A DNA stretch of 64,000 nt from Yersinia frederiksenii ATCC 33641 (GTDB lineage Bacteria; Pseudomonadota; Gammaproteobacteria; Enterobacterales; Enterobacteriaceae): contig NZ_KN150731.1 of assembly GCF_000754805.1 (NCBI RefSeq), positions 1,258,492-1,322,491 on the forward strand, read 5' to 3'. The position numbers and the translations under genes are program-made. How positions within the stretch are numbered: position 1 is the stretch's first letter; each line of letters starts with the position of its first letter. Shown here piece after piece: positions 47,846-58,538 of this stretch. Under the pieces are notes generated by a model. That model was not told where the DNA came from, ran no database searches, and worked only from the letters and a program-made list of their open reading frames with translations.

Positions 47846-49438
47846 TCAATCTGCAAATTGTAGCAGTTGCTGGGTATATTGCTGCTTGGGCGCGGCAAAT
47901 ATTGCCTGGCAGTCACCTTGCTCCACCACCTCACCTTGTTTTAACACAATCACCTGATGACAGAGCGAACGAACGACTTGTAAGTCATGGCTGATAAACA
48001 GGTAACTGAGTTGGTAACGTTGCTGCAGGGATTTCAGCAAAGCCAGAATTTGCGCCTGTACTGATTTATCCAGTGATGAGGTCGGCTCATCCAGAATCAG
48101 CAATTGAGGTTGCAAAATGAGTGCTCGCGCAATAGCAATGCGCTGGCGCTGCCCACCAGAGAACTCGGTTGGGTAGCGGTAGCGGCTCACCGGATCCAGC
48201 CCAACTTCTTCCATTGCCTTAATTACCCGCTGCTCACGGTGTACTGCACTGAGTTTCTGATGCACTTCCAGCCCTTCAGCAATGATTTGCTGCACATTTA
48301 AACGTGGGTTTAGTGCCGAGTAAGGGTCCTGAAATACCACCTGAATGCGGCTACGATAAGGCAGCATCTGTTTTGGCGAAAAACTGTGTAGCGGCTGACC
48401 GTTAAACCATATCTCCCCTTTAGAGGGCAGTAAGCGCAGCAATGCCAGCCCGGTAGTGCTTTTTCCTGAGCCAGATTCTCCCACCAGACCTAAACTTTCA
48501 CCGGGCTTTAAATCAAAGCTGAGATCTTTCAGCGCATAGTGATGAGAAACCGTCCGGCGCAGTAAGCCACGCTTAATGGGAAAAGCCACTTGCAACCCTT
48601 TAACTTGCAATAAGGGTTGCAGGTTCATGGGCAGTGGCAATGGGTCGCCCTGTGGCTCGGCATCCAATAATTGGCGGGTATAGGGGTGCTGTGGGGTGTT
48701 GAACAGTGTCTGCCGGTTATTTTGCTCAACAATACGACCTTCACGCATCACAGCAACGTTATCTGCCAGACGGCGCACAATATTCAGGTTATGAGTGATA
48801 AACAGTAAACTCATGCCCATCTCTTGCTTTAATTCTTTCAGCAAACTCAAAATCTGAGCCTGAACCGACACATCCAGCGCGGTGGTCGGTTCATCGGCAA
48901 TCAGCAATTTGGGTTGGGTCAACACCGCCATGGCAATCATGACGCGCTGACGTTCCCCACCAGATAACTGATGCGGGAAATCAGCCAGCCGGCCTTTGGC
49001 ATTACGAATTCCCACCCGGTCAAGGCACTGAATAATCTCCGCTCGAGCTGCTTCCTGACGCATTCCTCGATGCAGGGACAGAACTTCAGCCAACTGTTTC
49101 TCAATGGTATGCAATGGATTCAGTGAGACCATAGGTTCTTGAAATATCATTGAAACCTGGTCGCCACGGATACTGCGTAATGTCGGCTCATCAGCATGTA
49201 GCAGTGATTTTCCGGCAAACAGAATATCACCCGTTGGGTAGACCACTGGCGGTGAGGGCAATAAACGCAATATTGATAAGGCGGTAACACTCTTGCCGGA
49301 GCCCGATTCCCCCACCAAGGCCATTGTTTCGCCCGGCGCGACCTGCAATGACAGTTCGCTGACCACTTGACGTTCAACACCTGCCTGACGAAATGCAACG
49401 CTGAGATTCTGAATATCCAGGAGTGGAGAGGTTGCCAT
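47846..49438 (-). CDS. yejF: Peptide ABC transporter ATPase YejF
   Basis: 530-aa double ATPase of the YejABEF peptide importer. Two nucleotide-binding domains, each with Walker A GESGSGKS, signature LSGGERQRVMIA or FSGGQRQRIAIA, and Walker B (LLIADEPTTALD, LLILDEPTSSLD). The ATG at 49438, 1 bp after the yejE stop codon, is chosen by operon packing and E. coli length; 11 codons of upstream frame lie in yejE. The system takes up peptides and microcin C in E. coli. Confidence 0.95.
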   Translation of the reverse strand: MATSPLLDIQNLSVAFRQAGVERQVVSELSLQVAPGETMALVGESGSGKSVTALSILRLLPSPPVVYPTGDILFAGKSLLHADEPTLRSIRGDQVSMIFQEPMVSLNPLHTIEKQLAEVLSLHRGMRQEAARAEIIQCLDRVGIRNAKGRLADFPHQLSGGERQRVMIAMAVLTQPKLLIADEPTTALDVSVQAQILSLLKELKQEMGMSLLFITHNLNIVRRLADNVAVMREGRIVEQNNRQTLFNTPQHPYTRQLLDAEPQGDPLPLPMNLQPLLQVKGLQVAFPIKRGLLRRTVSHHYALKDLSFDLKPGESLGLVGESGSGKSTTGLALLRLLPSKGEIWFNGQPLHSFSPKQMLPYRSRIQVVFQDPYSALNPRLNVQQIIAEGLEVHQKLSAVHREQRVIKAMEEVGLDPVSRYRYPTEFSGGQRQRIAIARALILQPQLLILDEPTSSLDKSVQAQILALLKSLQQRYQLSYLFISHDLQVVRSLCHQVIVLKQGEVVEQGDCQAIFAAPKQQYTQQLLQFAD

Positions 49439-49439
49439 A

Positions 49440-50465
49440 TCAGTACACCTTACTTGGGTCAAAGGCGTCACGCACTGCTTCGCCGATAAAGATCAACAGA
49501 GATAACAGCACGGCCAATACCAGGAATGCGGTGATCCCAAGCCAGGGCGCTTGCAGGTTATTTTTGCCTTCCAATAACAGCCCACCCAATGAGGGAGAAC
49601 CCATTGGCAAGCCAAAACCAAGGAAATCCAGTGAGGTTAGAGTGGTAATAGAACCACACAGAATGAAGGGTAAGAAGGTCAGCGTGGCCACCATGGCATT
49701 AGGTAGCATATGCCGCGACATAATAACCCGGTCACGTACCCCCATGGCACGAGCCGCACGGATATAGTCATAATTTCGCGTACGCAGAAACTCTGCCCGC
49801 ACCACACCCACCAAGCCCATCCAGCCGAATATCACGGTAATACCTAATAACCACCAGAAATTTGGTTGCACGATGCTGGACAGTAAAATCACTAAAAATA
49901 GGGTTGGCATACCCGACCACACTTCAATAAATCTCTGACCCCATAGGTCAACTCGGCCACCGTAATAGCCTTGTACTGCTCCAGCGCAAATCCCAATCAC
50001 GCTGGAAAACAGCGTCAACGTCAGGCCAAATAACAGCGAAATACGGAATCCATAAATGATTTTCGCTAACACGTCGCCACCGGTGCTGTCCGTCCCCAAT
50101 AAATTGGTACGGCTAGGGGGCGAAGGGAAGGGCACATCAGTGGCAAAATTAATGGTGTTATTGCTAAAACGGATAGGCGCCCAGATGGCCCAGCCATTAT
50201 CTTTAATTCGATCAATGACATAGGGGTCTTGATAATCGGCGGCAGTGGTTAAAATGCCGCCAAAGGTCGACTCACTGTAATTAGTCATAAAGGGCATATA
50301 AATTCGCCCTTGATAGCTCACCAGCAGCGGTTTGTCATTGGCGATAAGCTCGGCAAACAAGCTAATAATAAACAGTGTCAGAAAAATCCACAGCGACCAG
50401 TAGCCACGGCGGTTCTGACGAAATCGCCCCCAGCGGGCCTGATTAATAGCACTTAGCCGTATCAT
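49440..50465 (-). CDS. yejE: Peptide ABC transporter permease YejE
   Basis: 341-aa inner-membrane permease of the DppC type with about six membrane segments, the EAA motif region (RAARAMGVRDRVIMSRHMLPNA, from residue 246 onward) and a large periplasmic loop after TM1 containing GTDSTGGDV. It overlaps the yejB stop by 1 nt. Confidence 0.95.
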   Translation of the reverse strand: MIRLSAINQARWGRFRQNRRGYWSLWIFLTLFIISLFAELIANDKPLLVSYQGRIYMPFMTNYSESTFGGILTTAADYQDPYVIDRIKDNGWAIWAPIRFSNNTINFATDVPFPSPPSRTNLLGTDSTGGDVLAKIIYGFRISLLFGLTLTLFSSVIGICAGAVQGYYGGRVDLWGQRFIEVWSGMPTLFLVILLSSIVQPNFWWLLGITVIFGWMGLVGVVRAEFLRTRNYDYIRAARAMGVRDRVIMSRHMLPNAMVATLTFLPFILCGSITTLTSLDFLGFGLPMGSPSLGGLLLEGKNNLQAPWLGITAFLVLAVLLSLLIFIGEAVRDAFDPSKVY

Positions 50466-51565
50466 TATTGCCGGCCCTCAAAATCAATCCGTGGGTCAAC
50501 CAAGGTGTAGGTGATATCGCTGAGAATATTCAGCAGCAAACCAATTAGGGTGAAAATATAAAGAGTGCCAAACATTACCGGGTAATCGCGCTGTAAGGTG
50601 GCGTCATAGCCCAGTAACCCTAAGCCATTCAATGAAAACATCACCTCGATCAACAGTGAGCCGGTGAAAAACATACTGATAAAGGTGGCGGGGAAACCGG
50701 CGATCACCAGCAACATGGCATTGCGAAAGACATGGCGATAGAGAATTTTTTCTTCGGGTAGCCCTTTGGCGCGCGCGGTGACGACATACTGCTTGCGGAT
50801 TTCGTCGAGAAAGGAGTTTTTAGTCAGCATGGTCAATGTGGCAAAGCCACCAATCACTGTGGCCAATACCGGTAAAGTGATATGCCACAAATAGTCGGTT
50901 ATTTTGCTGTACCACGGCAGAGTATCCCAATTACTGGAAACCAGTCCGCGCAGCGGGAATAAATCGAAATAGCTGCCGCCGGAAAACAGCACTACCAGCA
51001 AAATAGCAAACAAAAACGAAGGGATAGCATAGCCGATAATAATTAAGGTGCTGCTCCATGTATCAAAAGCAGTACCACTTCGCACCGCTTTTTTAATCCC
51101 CAGAGGAATGGAAACGATATAAATTATCAGCGTGCTCCATAGTCCGAGAGAGATGGACACCGGTAGACTGTGCTTAATCAATGACATGACCGATTCGCCA
51201 CGAAACAGACTGTCGCCAAAATCAAAGCGCACATAGCTCCATAACATATCGAAATAGCGTTGGTGCAGTGGTTTGTCGAAACCAAAGCGCTGTTTGATTT
51301 CAGCAATGACTTCCGGGTCTAATCCGCGTGAGCCGCGATAGTTACTGTCGCCTACTTGGGCTGCATTCAAGCCCACCTTCGCGCCGCCTAAACCGGCATC
51401 ACCGCCACCGGCGGTATAGCCACTGGAATGGCCCAGTTCAATGTTGGCTATCGCCTGATCAACTGGCCCGCCAGGGGCGATTTGCACAATAAAAAAGTTA
51501 ATAGTAATAATCGCCCACAAGGTGGGAATGACCAGCAATAACCGCCGTAACAGATATACGCCCAC
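50465..51565 (-). CDS. yejB: Peptide ABC transporter permease YejB
   Basis: 366-aa DppB-type permease: first [21 protein letters not shown], the family PGGPVDQ motif, a Gly-rich periplasmic insert ([18 protein letters not shown]) also present in E. coli in a different form, and EAA loop [21 protein letters not shown] (in halves either side of GLPE). It is 9 bp after yejA. Confidence 0.95.
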   Translation of the reverse strand: MGVYLLRRLLLVIPTLWAIITINFFIVQIAPGGPVDQAIANIELGHSSGYTAGGGDAGLGGAKVGLNAAQVGDSNYRGSRGLDPEVIAEIKQRFGFDKPLHQRYFDMLWSYVRFDFGDSLFRGESVMSLIKHSLPVSISLGLWSTLIIYIVSIPLGIKKAVRSGTAFDTWSSTLIIIGYAIPSFLFAILLVVLFSGGSYFDLFPLRGLVSSNWDTLPWYSKITDYLWHITLPVLATVIGGFATLTMLTKNSFLDEIRKQYVVTARAKGLPEEKILYRHVFRNAMLLVIAGFPATFISMFFTGSLLIEVMFSLNGLGLLGYDATLQRDYPVMFGTLYIFTLIGLLLNILSDITYTLVDPRIDFEGRQ

Positions 51566-51574
51566 AACTGCCCC

Positions 51575-53383
51575 CTAGTGACGTTCTGCTGGCAGGCGAG
51601 CTGCCTTGTTGACATCAAGCCACCAGCTATCAAACCCTAGCGAATAAGTGGGGCGTTCCGCAGGCATTGAGAACTTATCCCAGTACGCAAAGCGGGTATG
51701 ATTGGAATACCACATCGGAATCATCAAGTAATTCCAAGTCAATACGCGATCAAGGGCACGCCCCAGAGACCGCAAGGCCTCGGGCTGTTCCTGGTGTTTG
51801 ATAATCTGTTCAATCAAGTGGTCAATAGCCGGATCTTTAATGCCGGAAGCATTATAACTGGAATCAATATAGGCCGAGCTCCACAAGATTTGTAGATTTG
51901 GACTAGGGTACGGGAATGCACTGTAAACGGTCGGGATCATATCGTAATCACGACTGCGTAGGCGGTTAACAAATTGTGAGCTGTCAACCTCACGGATATT
52001 CATGGTGATGCCCAAACGCTGCAAATTATGTTTGAACGGCTGAACATATTGGAAGTTACTGCCACTGAGTAACAGTAATTCAAACTCAAAAGGTTTGCCG
52101 GTTTTGCTATTAACCAATTGCTGATTTTTCACTTCCCAGCCAGCCTCACTCAGTAATTCGCGCGCTTTTAACAGATTATCCCGCGAATCACCGCTGCCAT
52201 CGGTTTGTGGTGGCTGATATATTTGTGTAAATACCTCTGGCGGTATTTTGCCTTTAAGCGGCGCTAACCAAGCTAATTCAGCACTGTCCGGATAACCTGT
52301 TGCGGCATATTCGGTATTCTGGAAGAAGCTATTAGTACGCTGATAGCTGTTGAAATAGAAGGCTTTATTCATCCAATCAAAGTCAAACGCCAATGTGAGT
52401 GCCTGACGAACTCGGCGGTCACTAAAAATAGGGCGTTGGACATTAAAAGCCAACCAGCGGGTATTTTGCGCCGAGTTATCAACGATATCCTGTTTCACGA
52501 TATAGTTTTTTGCAAAGTTGCCCCCCACATACTGTGTCGCCCAACTTTTTGGTGAGGTCTCTTCACGGAAATCAAACGCTCCGGCTTTAAAGGCTTCCAG
52601 CGCGACTTTATCGTCTAAATAATAATCATAGCGGATGGTATCAAAATTATACTGACCGCGATTGACGGGTAAGTTAGCCGCCCAATAATCTCTGACCCGC
52701 TCATAGGTAATAAACTGACCCATTTTATATTTACCAATACGATAAGGGCCGCTGCTGATGGGCGGTTTACTCAGTGGATCACTGAGTTTATGGTTTTTCC
52801 AAAAATGCTCAGGCATCACCGGTAAACCAAATAGACCCAGCATTTTATCTTTATTAGGTTCCGGGAATTCAAAACGTACAGTCAGACGAGAAATAGCTTT
52901 TACCTGCACGCCTTTATAGACGATGCGAAATTGCGGTACACCCTCGGTCATGAATTTATTGAAAGTGAAAGCGACATCTTGCGCGGTAATGGGGGTGCCA
53001 TCATGGAAACGGGCATGGGGATTGATATCAACTTCAATCCAGTGAAAGTCCGGGGCAAAACGCGCTGACTCGGCAATTAATGGGTAATAGCTACCAATCT
53101 CGTCATCCGAGGTCGTAAATAGTGAGTCATATAGCCGCTCAGTCCGCATCGCTGGATTGCCACGCAAGGCATAACGGTTAAAGTTATCAAAGGTACCAAT
53201 AGCAGATAGTGTGATATCACCGCCTTTAGGAGCGGCCGGATTAACATAATCAAAATGGCTAAAATCTGATGAGTATTTAGGTTCGCCCAGTATGGCAAAA
53301 GAGCTGCCTTCTTTAATAGTTTCAGCCTGTAGGCCAAAACTTAGGGCCGAAAGTGCTAAGGCAGCAAGTAGGCGTAACAACAT
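51575..53383 (-). CDS. yejA: Peptide-binding periplasmic protein YejA
   Basis: 602-aa SBP_bac_5 family solute-binding protein; signal peptide about residues 1-20 (cleavage LQA-ETIKEG). Conserved stretches include AILGEPKYSSDFSHFDYVNP, PHARFHDGTPITAQDVAF and YLMIPMWYSNHTRFAYWD. It is the first gene of yejABEF, with an AGGAG site before its ATG. Confidence 0.94.
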   Translation of the reverse strand: MLLRLLAALALSALSFGLQAETIKEGSSFAILGEPKYSSDFSHFDYVNPAAPKGGDITLSAIGTFDNFNRYALRGNPAMRTERLYDSLFTTSDDEIGSYYPLIAESARFAPDFHWIEVDINPHARFHDGTPITAQDVAFTFNKFMTEGVPQFRIVYKGVQVKAISRLTVRFEFPEPNKDKMLGLFGLPVMPEHFWKNHKLSDPLSKPPISSGPYRIGKYKMGQFITYERVRDYWAANLPVNRGQYNFDTIRYDYYLDDKVALEAFKAGAFDFREETSPKSWATQYVGGNFAKNYIVKQDIVDNSAQNTRWLAFNVQRPIFSDRRVRQALTLAFDFDWMNKAFYFNSYQRTNSFFQNTEYAATGYPDSAELAWLAPLKGKIPPEVFTQIYQPPQTDGSGDSRDNLLKARELLSEAGWEVKNQQLVNSKTGKPFEFELLLLSGSNFQYVQPFKHNLQRLGITMNIREVDSSQFVNRLRSRDYDMIPTVYSAFPYPSPNLQILWSSAYIDSSYNASGIKDPAIDHLIEQIIKHQEQPEALRSLGRALDRVLTWNYLMIPMWYSNHTRFAYWDKFSMPAERPTYSLGFDSWWLDVNKAARLPAERH

Positions 53384-53480
53384 ATTGGTGGTGATCTCCT
53401 GCTGTTATTCGAATTGTTATACTCTAAATGAAATTACCAGTTTGCAAGGGTAAAGCAAACATTAAGCCAATGAGTTTTTG

Positions 53481-55043
53481 TTACGAATTCTGTTTATTAC
53501 AAAACTTGGCTAAATCCTCAACAGACAACGGCTTGCTAAGTAAATAGCCTTGCAAGTAGTTAACCCCATGTTGGGCCAAATACTGTAGTTGTTGCTCCGT
53601 TTCAACGCCTTCAGCAACAGTCTCAATATTGAGGTTTTGCGCCAACATTAATACAGCATCTAATACCGGTGCCGCGACCGTATTAATGCCGATGGTGCTC
53701 ACAAAGCCACGATCAATTTTAATATAATCTAATGTAAAACGTTCTAAATAGATCAGCGCACTGTGCCCGGTACCAAAGTCATCTACCGCGATTTGTACCC
53801 CTTGGGAACGTAACCAGGCGAATTGCTTAATAGCTAATTCTTCTTCAACCATGCCACGTTCGGTAATCTCGAATACCGGAGAAAAAATATCGGTATTTAA
53901 TTGCTGCAACATGTGTGAGACATCTTTACGGAAGCCATCATCAGCAAGATGCACTGGGGAAATATTGAAGGCAAGCTTTGTTCCAGCAGGAACGTAATCT
54001 TCCATTAATTTACTGTCATTGATGATTAATTCAAATAAATGTCGAGTCAGTGGCTGAATCAAATGCTGAGCTTCTGCATACGGAATAAAGAGATCCGGGG
54101 AAATTATCCCTTCAATGGGATGTTTCCAACGAATAAGTGCCTCGAGGCCTGACATAGTGCGTTGATGTGAACGAAATACTGGCTGATACACAATGAAGAA
54201 CTCACCACGCCGAATACCGCGCAGAATTTCAGCTTCAGCACTTTGACGGGTAATCAAAATATAATATGCCAAGATACCGACTAAACCTGAAAGTAGCAGG
54301 CCGCCTAATAGGCTCATGCGAATATCATCCGCAGTTAGGCTCGTGTGATAAATCAATATTTTGATTGGGTAGCCGGGTAATTGTACCTCATGTGAGGATC
54401 TGGACGGTAATTGGCTGACTGGTATGACTTTAGAGCCAAAGGTAGTTATCGCCAAATCATCAATAACAATAGCTAAGTTATTAACTTGGTTTTCAGCTGA
54501 GTTCAGCAAGAAATAAGGATGCAAGGTTAATTCTAGTGTTGCTAATACCCCGGAGTTACCCCGCCCAGCCTCACGCAACCAAACTCCAATTGCCGGCTTA
54601 CTCGGCATCATGGGAGTACCTTGCTGAATTTTAAAATCTAAAGGTTGGTATAAGTTAATTTTAGGATATAACGCACTGACTGGTGAGTGCATTTCACCCG
54701 TAGCTGAAGAACAATAAGTAATATCGTCATGAACCAATAAGAAAGCTCTGACGCCATTGGTAAATGCAGCTCGGTAGTGCAGTGCTGAACTGGCTTGTTC
54801 ACATGTCTTTGTGCTTTGTGGGATAAGCTGAGACATCGTTGTCGTCAGTTCATTAAGGAACTTAGATGAATAGGATATAATATGTTCACTTTGTGTTGTT
54901 AATTTACGCTCGCTGCTGCGATAAAGTAATGACAACGTAATAACAACAAAACAAATAAAGAAACAGAGTGCGAGGATGACACTTTTTTTTACAAGGTGGC
55001 GTCTGGATAAAATATTGCGGGAGAACGTACTGTTTGAACCCAT
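53481..55043 (-). CDS. pdeN: Cyclic-di-GMP phosphodiesterase PdeN/Rtn (CSS motif-EAL)
   Basis: 520-aa inner-membrane protein (518 in E. coli). TM1 about 20-40, periplasmic CSS-motif domain with Cys81 and Cys111-Ser-Ser, TM2 about 244-264, then an EAL domain with the EAL signature at 301-303, and FNISPVHLAD, DDFGTGHSAL and KIDRGFV catalytic motifs intact. In this family the periplasmic cysteines form a redox-sensitive disulfide controlling activity. Positioned between yejA and mepS as in E. coli (older name rtn). Confidence 0.92.
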   Translation of the reverse strand: MGSNSTFSRNILSRRHLVKKSVILALCFFICFVVITLSLLYRSSERKLTTQSEHIISYSSKFLNELTTTMSQLIPQSTKTCEQASSALHYRAAFTNGVRAFLLVHDDITYCSSATGEMHSPVSALYPKINLYQPLDFKIQQGTPMMPSKPAIGVWLREAGRGNSGVLATLELTLHPYFLLNSAENQVNNLAIVIDDLAITTFGSKVIPVSQLPSRSSHEVQLPGYPIKILIYHTSLTADDIRMSLLGGLLLSGLVGILAYYILITRQSAEAEILRGIRRGEFFIVYQPVFRSHQRTMSGLEALIRWKHPIEGIISPDLFIPYAEAQHLIQPLTRHLFELIINDSKLMEDYVPAGTKLAFNISPVHLADDGFRKDVSHMLQQLNTDIFSPVFEITERGMVEEELAIKQFAWLRSQGVQIAVDDFGTGHSALIYLERFTLDYIKIDRGFVSTIGINTVAAPVLDAVLMLAQNLNIETVAEGVETEQQLQYLAQHGVNYLQGYLLSKPLSVEDLAKFCNKQNS

Positions 55044-55466
55044 GTTACGTCGCTCCTCAGCATGATTGATATAGTGTTATGAGTATAAGTAAGTTGGCAG
55101 CACAGCGCTACCGGTTTGCTAGTCCGCAATATTGGCATTAATAAGCTTATCGATTTGAAATCCATCCAAATATAAAGAATAAAGGTGCATGTAAAATGCA
55201 TCAAATAAGTGGTTCAGGCATTCAAATTTGTACTGATGTGTATATTCAGGAATATATATATCAGTAAAACAAATTTTCAGCTTATTAACACAATCTACTT
55301 AATTCTAGAAAGGAGAATCGTTGGTTGATATGTCTTAGTGCCAGAAAACTCTTGGTCAAGCAGGGCGAATTTTACACAGAAATTTCTTGAATTTCGCGGT
55401 TCTTAAAAAAAAAAGACATTTCCTACAAATGGGAAGGAGAAAGAGGTAGTCATAGAAAGCAGATAT
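55044..55466. other. Intergenic region pdeN / mepS, nothing recognised
   Basis: About 420 bp upstream of pdeN and downstream of mepS. AT-rich with long A-runs; no coding frame supported. It must contain the pdeN promoter. Confidence 0.5.
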
Positions 55467-55491
55467 AAAAAACGCCGCTAATGCGGCGTTT
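55467..55491 (-). terminator. mepS terminator
   Basis: AACGCCGC / GCGGCGTT stem with a four-base loop, followed on the minus strand by T6, 44 bp past the mepS stop. Confidence 0.9.
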
Positions 55492-55534
55492 CATAGTTTC
55501 GTTTGGCATCTCGAACAACAGGAATAAAAATCAG

Positions 55535-56119
55535 TTAGCTGCGCGAACCGCTACTTAGTACTCGGCGTCCATCGCGATAACGCTTATTCCAATAATCTTC
55601 ATTAAGGCTCGATATAGTCACACCGACACTGGTCGATGCATGAACAAATTTATCGTTACCTAGGTAGATACCAACATGGCGTCCAGTCGAACCCGCTCGG
55701 AACAGTACTAAATCACCGGGACGTAACTTGGTACGTTGAATTTTCTTGCCAAGATCCTGCTGCTCAGATGTCGAGCGTGGCAAATCCATACCAAATTGTT
55801 CACGGAAAGTGGTTTGTACAAATGCGGAACAATCAATACCGCGTTTGGTGCTACCGCCTAAACGATAACGAACGCCTTTCCACCCTGCATACTGTTCTAA
55901 AATTTTTGACTTGACGTCAACGTTGCGCACCATCGCTTCGAATTCATCCTGAGAGGCTTGCAGTAAAAGCCCATCTTTGTCATTAACTGCACGCATCTCA
56001 GCTTGCGTATTATGTAAGTTCGAAGTCTGTGGTGAACTACACGCGGATAACATTACCGCTGCTGCAACTGCAGGAATGACCCGCAGAATATATCTCATAA
56101 TAGGTTGAGACTTGACCAT
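55535..56119 (-). CDS. mepS: Murein DD-endopeptidase MepS (Spr)
   Basis: Outer-membrane lipoprotein that cleaves peptide cross-links for cell-wall expansion. 194 aa; lipobox LSAC with Cys27; NlpC/P60 domain with catalytic Cys97 (GIDCSAF), His148 (GRHVGIY) and His160 (FVHAST). Start MVKSQPI as in E. coli. In E. coli MepS is a substrate of the NlpI-Prc protease. Confidence 0.96.
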   Translation of the reverse strand: MVKSQPIMRYILRVIPAVAAAVMLSACSSPQTSNLHNTQAEMRAVNDKDGLLLQASQDEFEAMVRNVDVKSKILEQYAGWKGVRYRLGGSTKRGIDCSAFVQTTFREQFGMDLPRSTSEQQDLGKKIQRTKLRPGDLVLFRAGSTGRHVGIYLGNDKFVHASTSVGVTISSLNEDYWNKRYRDGRRVLSSGSRS

Positions 56120-56491
56120 TGTTGTTGTTTTCCCTTGCTGTCCTTACGACGGATGTCGCTACCAAAAATGCCAAACGAATCGAGATTATTGATTGTGGTC
56201 TGATGAGACAATCACTTAACCAAATAAATGTGCAGGAACGCACAATATTAATCAGGACAGTGGTGAAATGCCGGTATCCGAGCACAAACGTTTTTGAGAC
56301 TACCGTAATAGTTAATAAAAGGCGAGAGCTTTTATAACCATTACTTTACCAAATGTTAATGAAACTTAATGTGTGATATTAAAAACGAGATGGTTAATTT
56401 TGTTGCCGCGTGGTGATCGTAAAGGAAGGAACACGTTAATGGTCGTTGGAGCAAAAAATAGACTTTTGCCCCAACATAAAAGGGGGGCAAA
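56120..56491. other. Intergenic region mepS / lpxT, nothing recognised
   Basis: 372 bp containing the mepS promoter at its left end. No supported frame and no clear lpxT terminator beyond a C/T-rich stretch near 56465. Confidence 0.45.
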
Positions 56492-57193
56492 TTACTTCTT
56501 TATGAATCCAGGCAGATTCCGATTAATGAAATCAATGGCTTTATCGCCGAGCGGTGTCAGCAGTACCCAGCTTGTCCCAACCAGAACTACCGAAAGAGAG
56601 CCAACCGCAATATCAGTAAACCAATGCGCGCCAATCATCACTCGCGGCATCGAGAAGACAATCATAATCAATAAGGCGATGGCAAAAGCACGGCAGGAAA
56701 AATAGCGCAACATAAAGCAGGCAAAGATCATCAACATCATGCCATGATCGCCAGGGAAACTGTCACCAGAGGCGTCTTTGGTTGGAATACCGGTTAACTC
56801 ACTGACGCGATTAATATTCTCAAACACCAGTGTTGGGCTGGGATGTGAAACGGGCAACATGTGGCCTAACTGGTTGAGAATAACCGCAGTCAACAACATG
56901 ACAAACCCGGTGACTATCAATCGACGACGACCTGCGGGGGCTTCTTTTATATAAAAGTATAAATAAAGCAGGCCCATACACATTAGGGAAATAACATCAA
57001 AAGCTCGATTGTTGGTGAGCGCCACTAAATGCAGAAAGGCAGGGCTAGAGAGCAGATGCTGGTTAAAATAGAAGAATATTGCCGAATCTATCTTAAACCA
57101 AAAACCGTGGTTTTCCGGGATGTACCAAGACAAGAACAGAGCAATCCCAAGTAAGTTGAGCAGTAAAATTGTCGGTAAATTACGACGGGTCAT
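56492..57193 (-). CDS. lpxT: Lipid A 1-diphosphate synthase LpxT (YeiU)
   Basis: 233-aa inner-membrane PAP2-family phosphotransferase that moves a phosphate from undecaprenyl diphosphate to lipid A on the periplasmic side. About six membrane segments; PAP2 motifs SFPGDH (145-150) and R184-x5-H190-x3-D194. Gene order mepS-lpxT-yeiR is that of E. coli. Confidence 0.92.
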   Translation of the reverse strand: MTRRNLPTILLLNLLGIALFLSWYIPENHGFWFKIDSAIFFYFNQHLLSSPAFLHLVALTNNRAFDVISLMCMGLLYLYFYIKEAPAGRRRLIVTGFVMLLTAVILNQLGHMLPVSHPSPTLVFENINRVSELTGIPTKDASGDSFPGDHGMMLMIFACFMLRYFSCRAFAIALLIMIVFSMPRVMIGAHWFTDIAVGSLSVVLVGTSWVLLTPLGDKAIDFINRNLPGFIKK

Positions 57194-57241
57194 GCGGCGG
57201 CCTATACTATAAATTGTGTAATGAATAAAAATCGGGGCATA

Positions 57242-58225
57242 TCATACCCCTTTATTTAACCGGATATTCAGTAATTCATGCTGTAGTGCATTCCAATCAG
57301 CTTCATGCGCGCTAATCAGTTCAATCCGGCTATCTAGCGGGGGGATTTGACGAGTTTCTATTTGTAGGTCATTCCCTTGTTTGTTAATCACTAATGTTCC
57401 CTCGGTGATACGCATCACTCCCTTTACCCGCTCGACTGGATTTAATCGTACCCATTCCAATAGTGGAACTGTATCAAATACGGTATTGGCATTAAATACC
57501 CAGCCACAGCTAAGATAACCTTGACCTTTATTCAGTGCACGACGCCAAGGTTCTACCCCTTTCAAACTTAATGCTGCCAACCCATGTTGTCGGGTTGATC
57601 CGTGGTGATGTGCGCCGTTAGGTAATTCATCATTATTACTGTGTGGTATATCGAGCAGGGCAACATCAATTTTCCCTTGTTCCGCATAATAGAGTGGGCG
57701 TGATGTGGGTTGCTGCTCATGCCATTGTTGCAATGTGGCGTAATCTGTTGTGCTGTAAGTATCCTGTTTATTCGCCACCAGGATATCTGCGGCAGCCAAT
57801 TGGTCGCGGAAATTTTCATTCTTGGTATAGCGAGACTCACTCAATTGGCGAGCATCCAGCAAGCTCAAGGTGGCTCGCAGATCAATCCATGGTTGATAAA
57901 TATCCGAGGTCAATAAAGAGAGAATTTGTTTGGGGTGGCCTAATCCGGTTGGCTCAATCAGCAAACGATCAGGTTTTGCCTGTTGTAGCAACATATTCAA
58001 ACCAACTTGCATTGGCAGACCATTAACACAACACATACACCCACCAGGTATTTCTTTTAATACTGCTCCGCTCTGCGCTAATAGCGCACCATCAATACCT
58101 ATTTCGCCAAATTCGTTTACCAACACAGCCCACTTTTCATGTTCCGGCTTTTGTGCCAACAAATGACGAATAGTGGTGGTTTTTCCACACCCCAAAAATC
58201 CGGTAATCAAGTTGGTTTTTGTCAT
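57242..58225 (-). CDS. yeiR: Zinc-binding COG0523 GTPase YeiR
   Basis: 327-aa P-loop GTPase of the CobW/COG0523 metallochaperone group. Walker A GFLGCGKTT with Lys15, metal motif GCMCC (Cys63, 65, 66), NKQD base-recognition motif, and a His-rich stretch (GAHHHG) before the C-terminal CobW domain. E. coli YeiR binds zinc. The start MTKTNLITGF (58225) is chosen by family alignment over an ATG five codons upstream. Confidence 0.92.
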   Translation of the reverse strand: MTKTNLITGFLGCGKTTTIRHLLAQKPEHEKWAVLVNEFGEIGIDGALLAQSGAVLKEIPGGCMCCVNGLPMQVGLNMLLQQAKPDRLLIEPTGLGHPKQILSLLTSDIYQPWIDLRATLSLLDARQLSESRYTKNENFRDQLAAADILVANKQDTYSTTDYATLQQWHEQQPTSRPLYYAEQGKIDVALLDIPHSNNDELPNGAHHHGSTRQHGLAALSLKGVEPWRRALNKGQGYLSCGWVFNANTVFDTVPLLEWVRLNPVERVKGVMRITEGTLVINKQGNDLQIETRQIPPLDSRIELISAHEADWNALQHELLNIRLNKGV

Positions 58226-58538
58226 ATGGATTCTCCGCAATGAAATTTTTTTTTAATTAGCTATTAAGTTAATGGAATTTTAGCCGTTGTTATTAGAGGA
58301 GGATAGAACCACACATAGGCTAATTATTAAACGCAAAATGCCAAAATTAAGAGTATTTCCTAGGAAATTTCAGATCATCGCCTAATGGCGGCCCTGAGAG
58401 ACGAAATATAATTAGCTTATTCCGAGGATTTTAGTGAGTTATAGACGGGATAGGGCAATAAAAAAAGCTCTACCATTCCTATTGCTTACGCTGAAATCCT
58501 CTATCTTTAAAATGACAGATATGAAAGTCGAGGTGTTT
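58226..58538. other. Divergent intergenic region yeiR / fimbrial-like gene
   Basis: 313 bp, AT-rich. A perfect TTCCTAGGAA palindrome lies at about 58357-58366. No other element was recognised; the plus-strand frame open from 58434 is not convincing as coding before 58539. Confidence 0.4.

Noticed and set aside
54989..55204. 71-codon minus-strand frame upstream of pdeN
   Set aside because: It overlaps the pdeN start in another frame and lacks a ribosome site or similarity.
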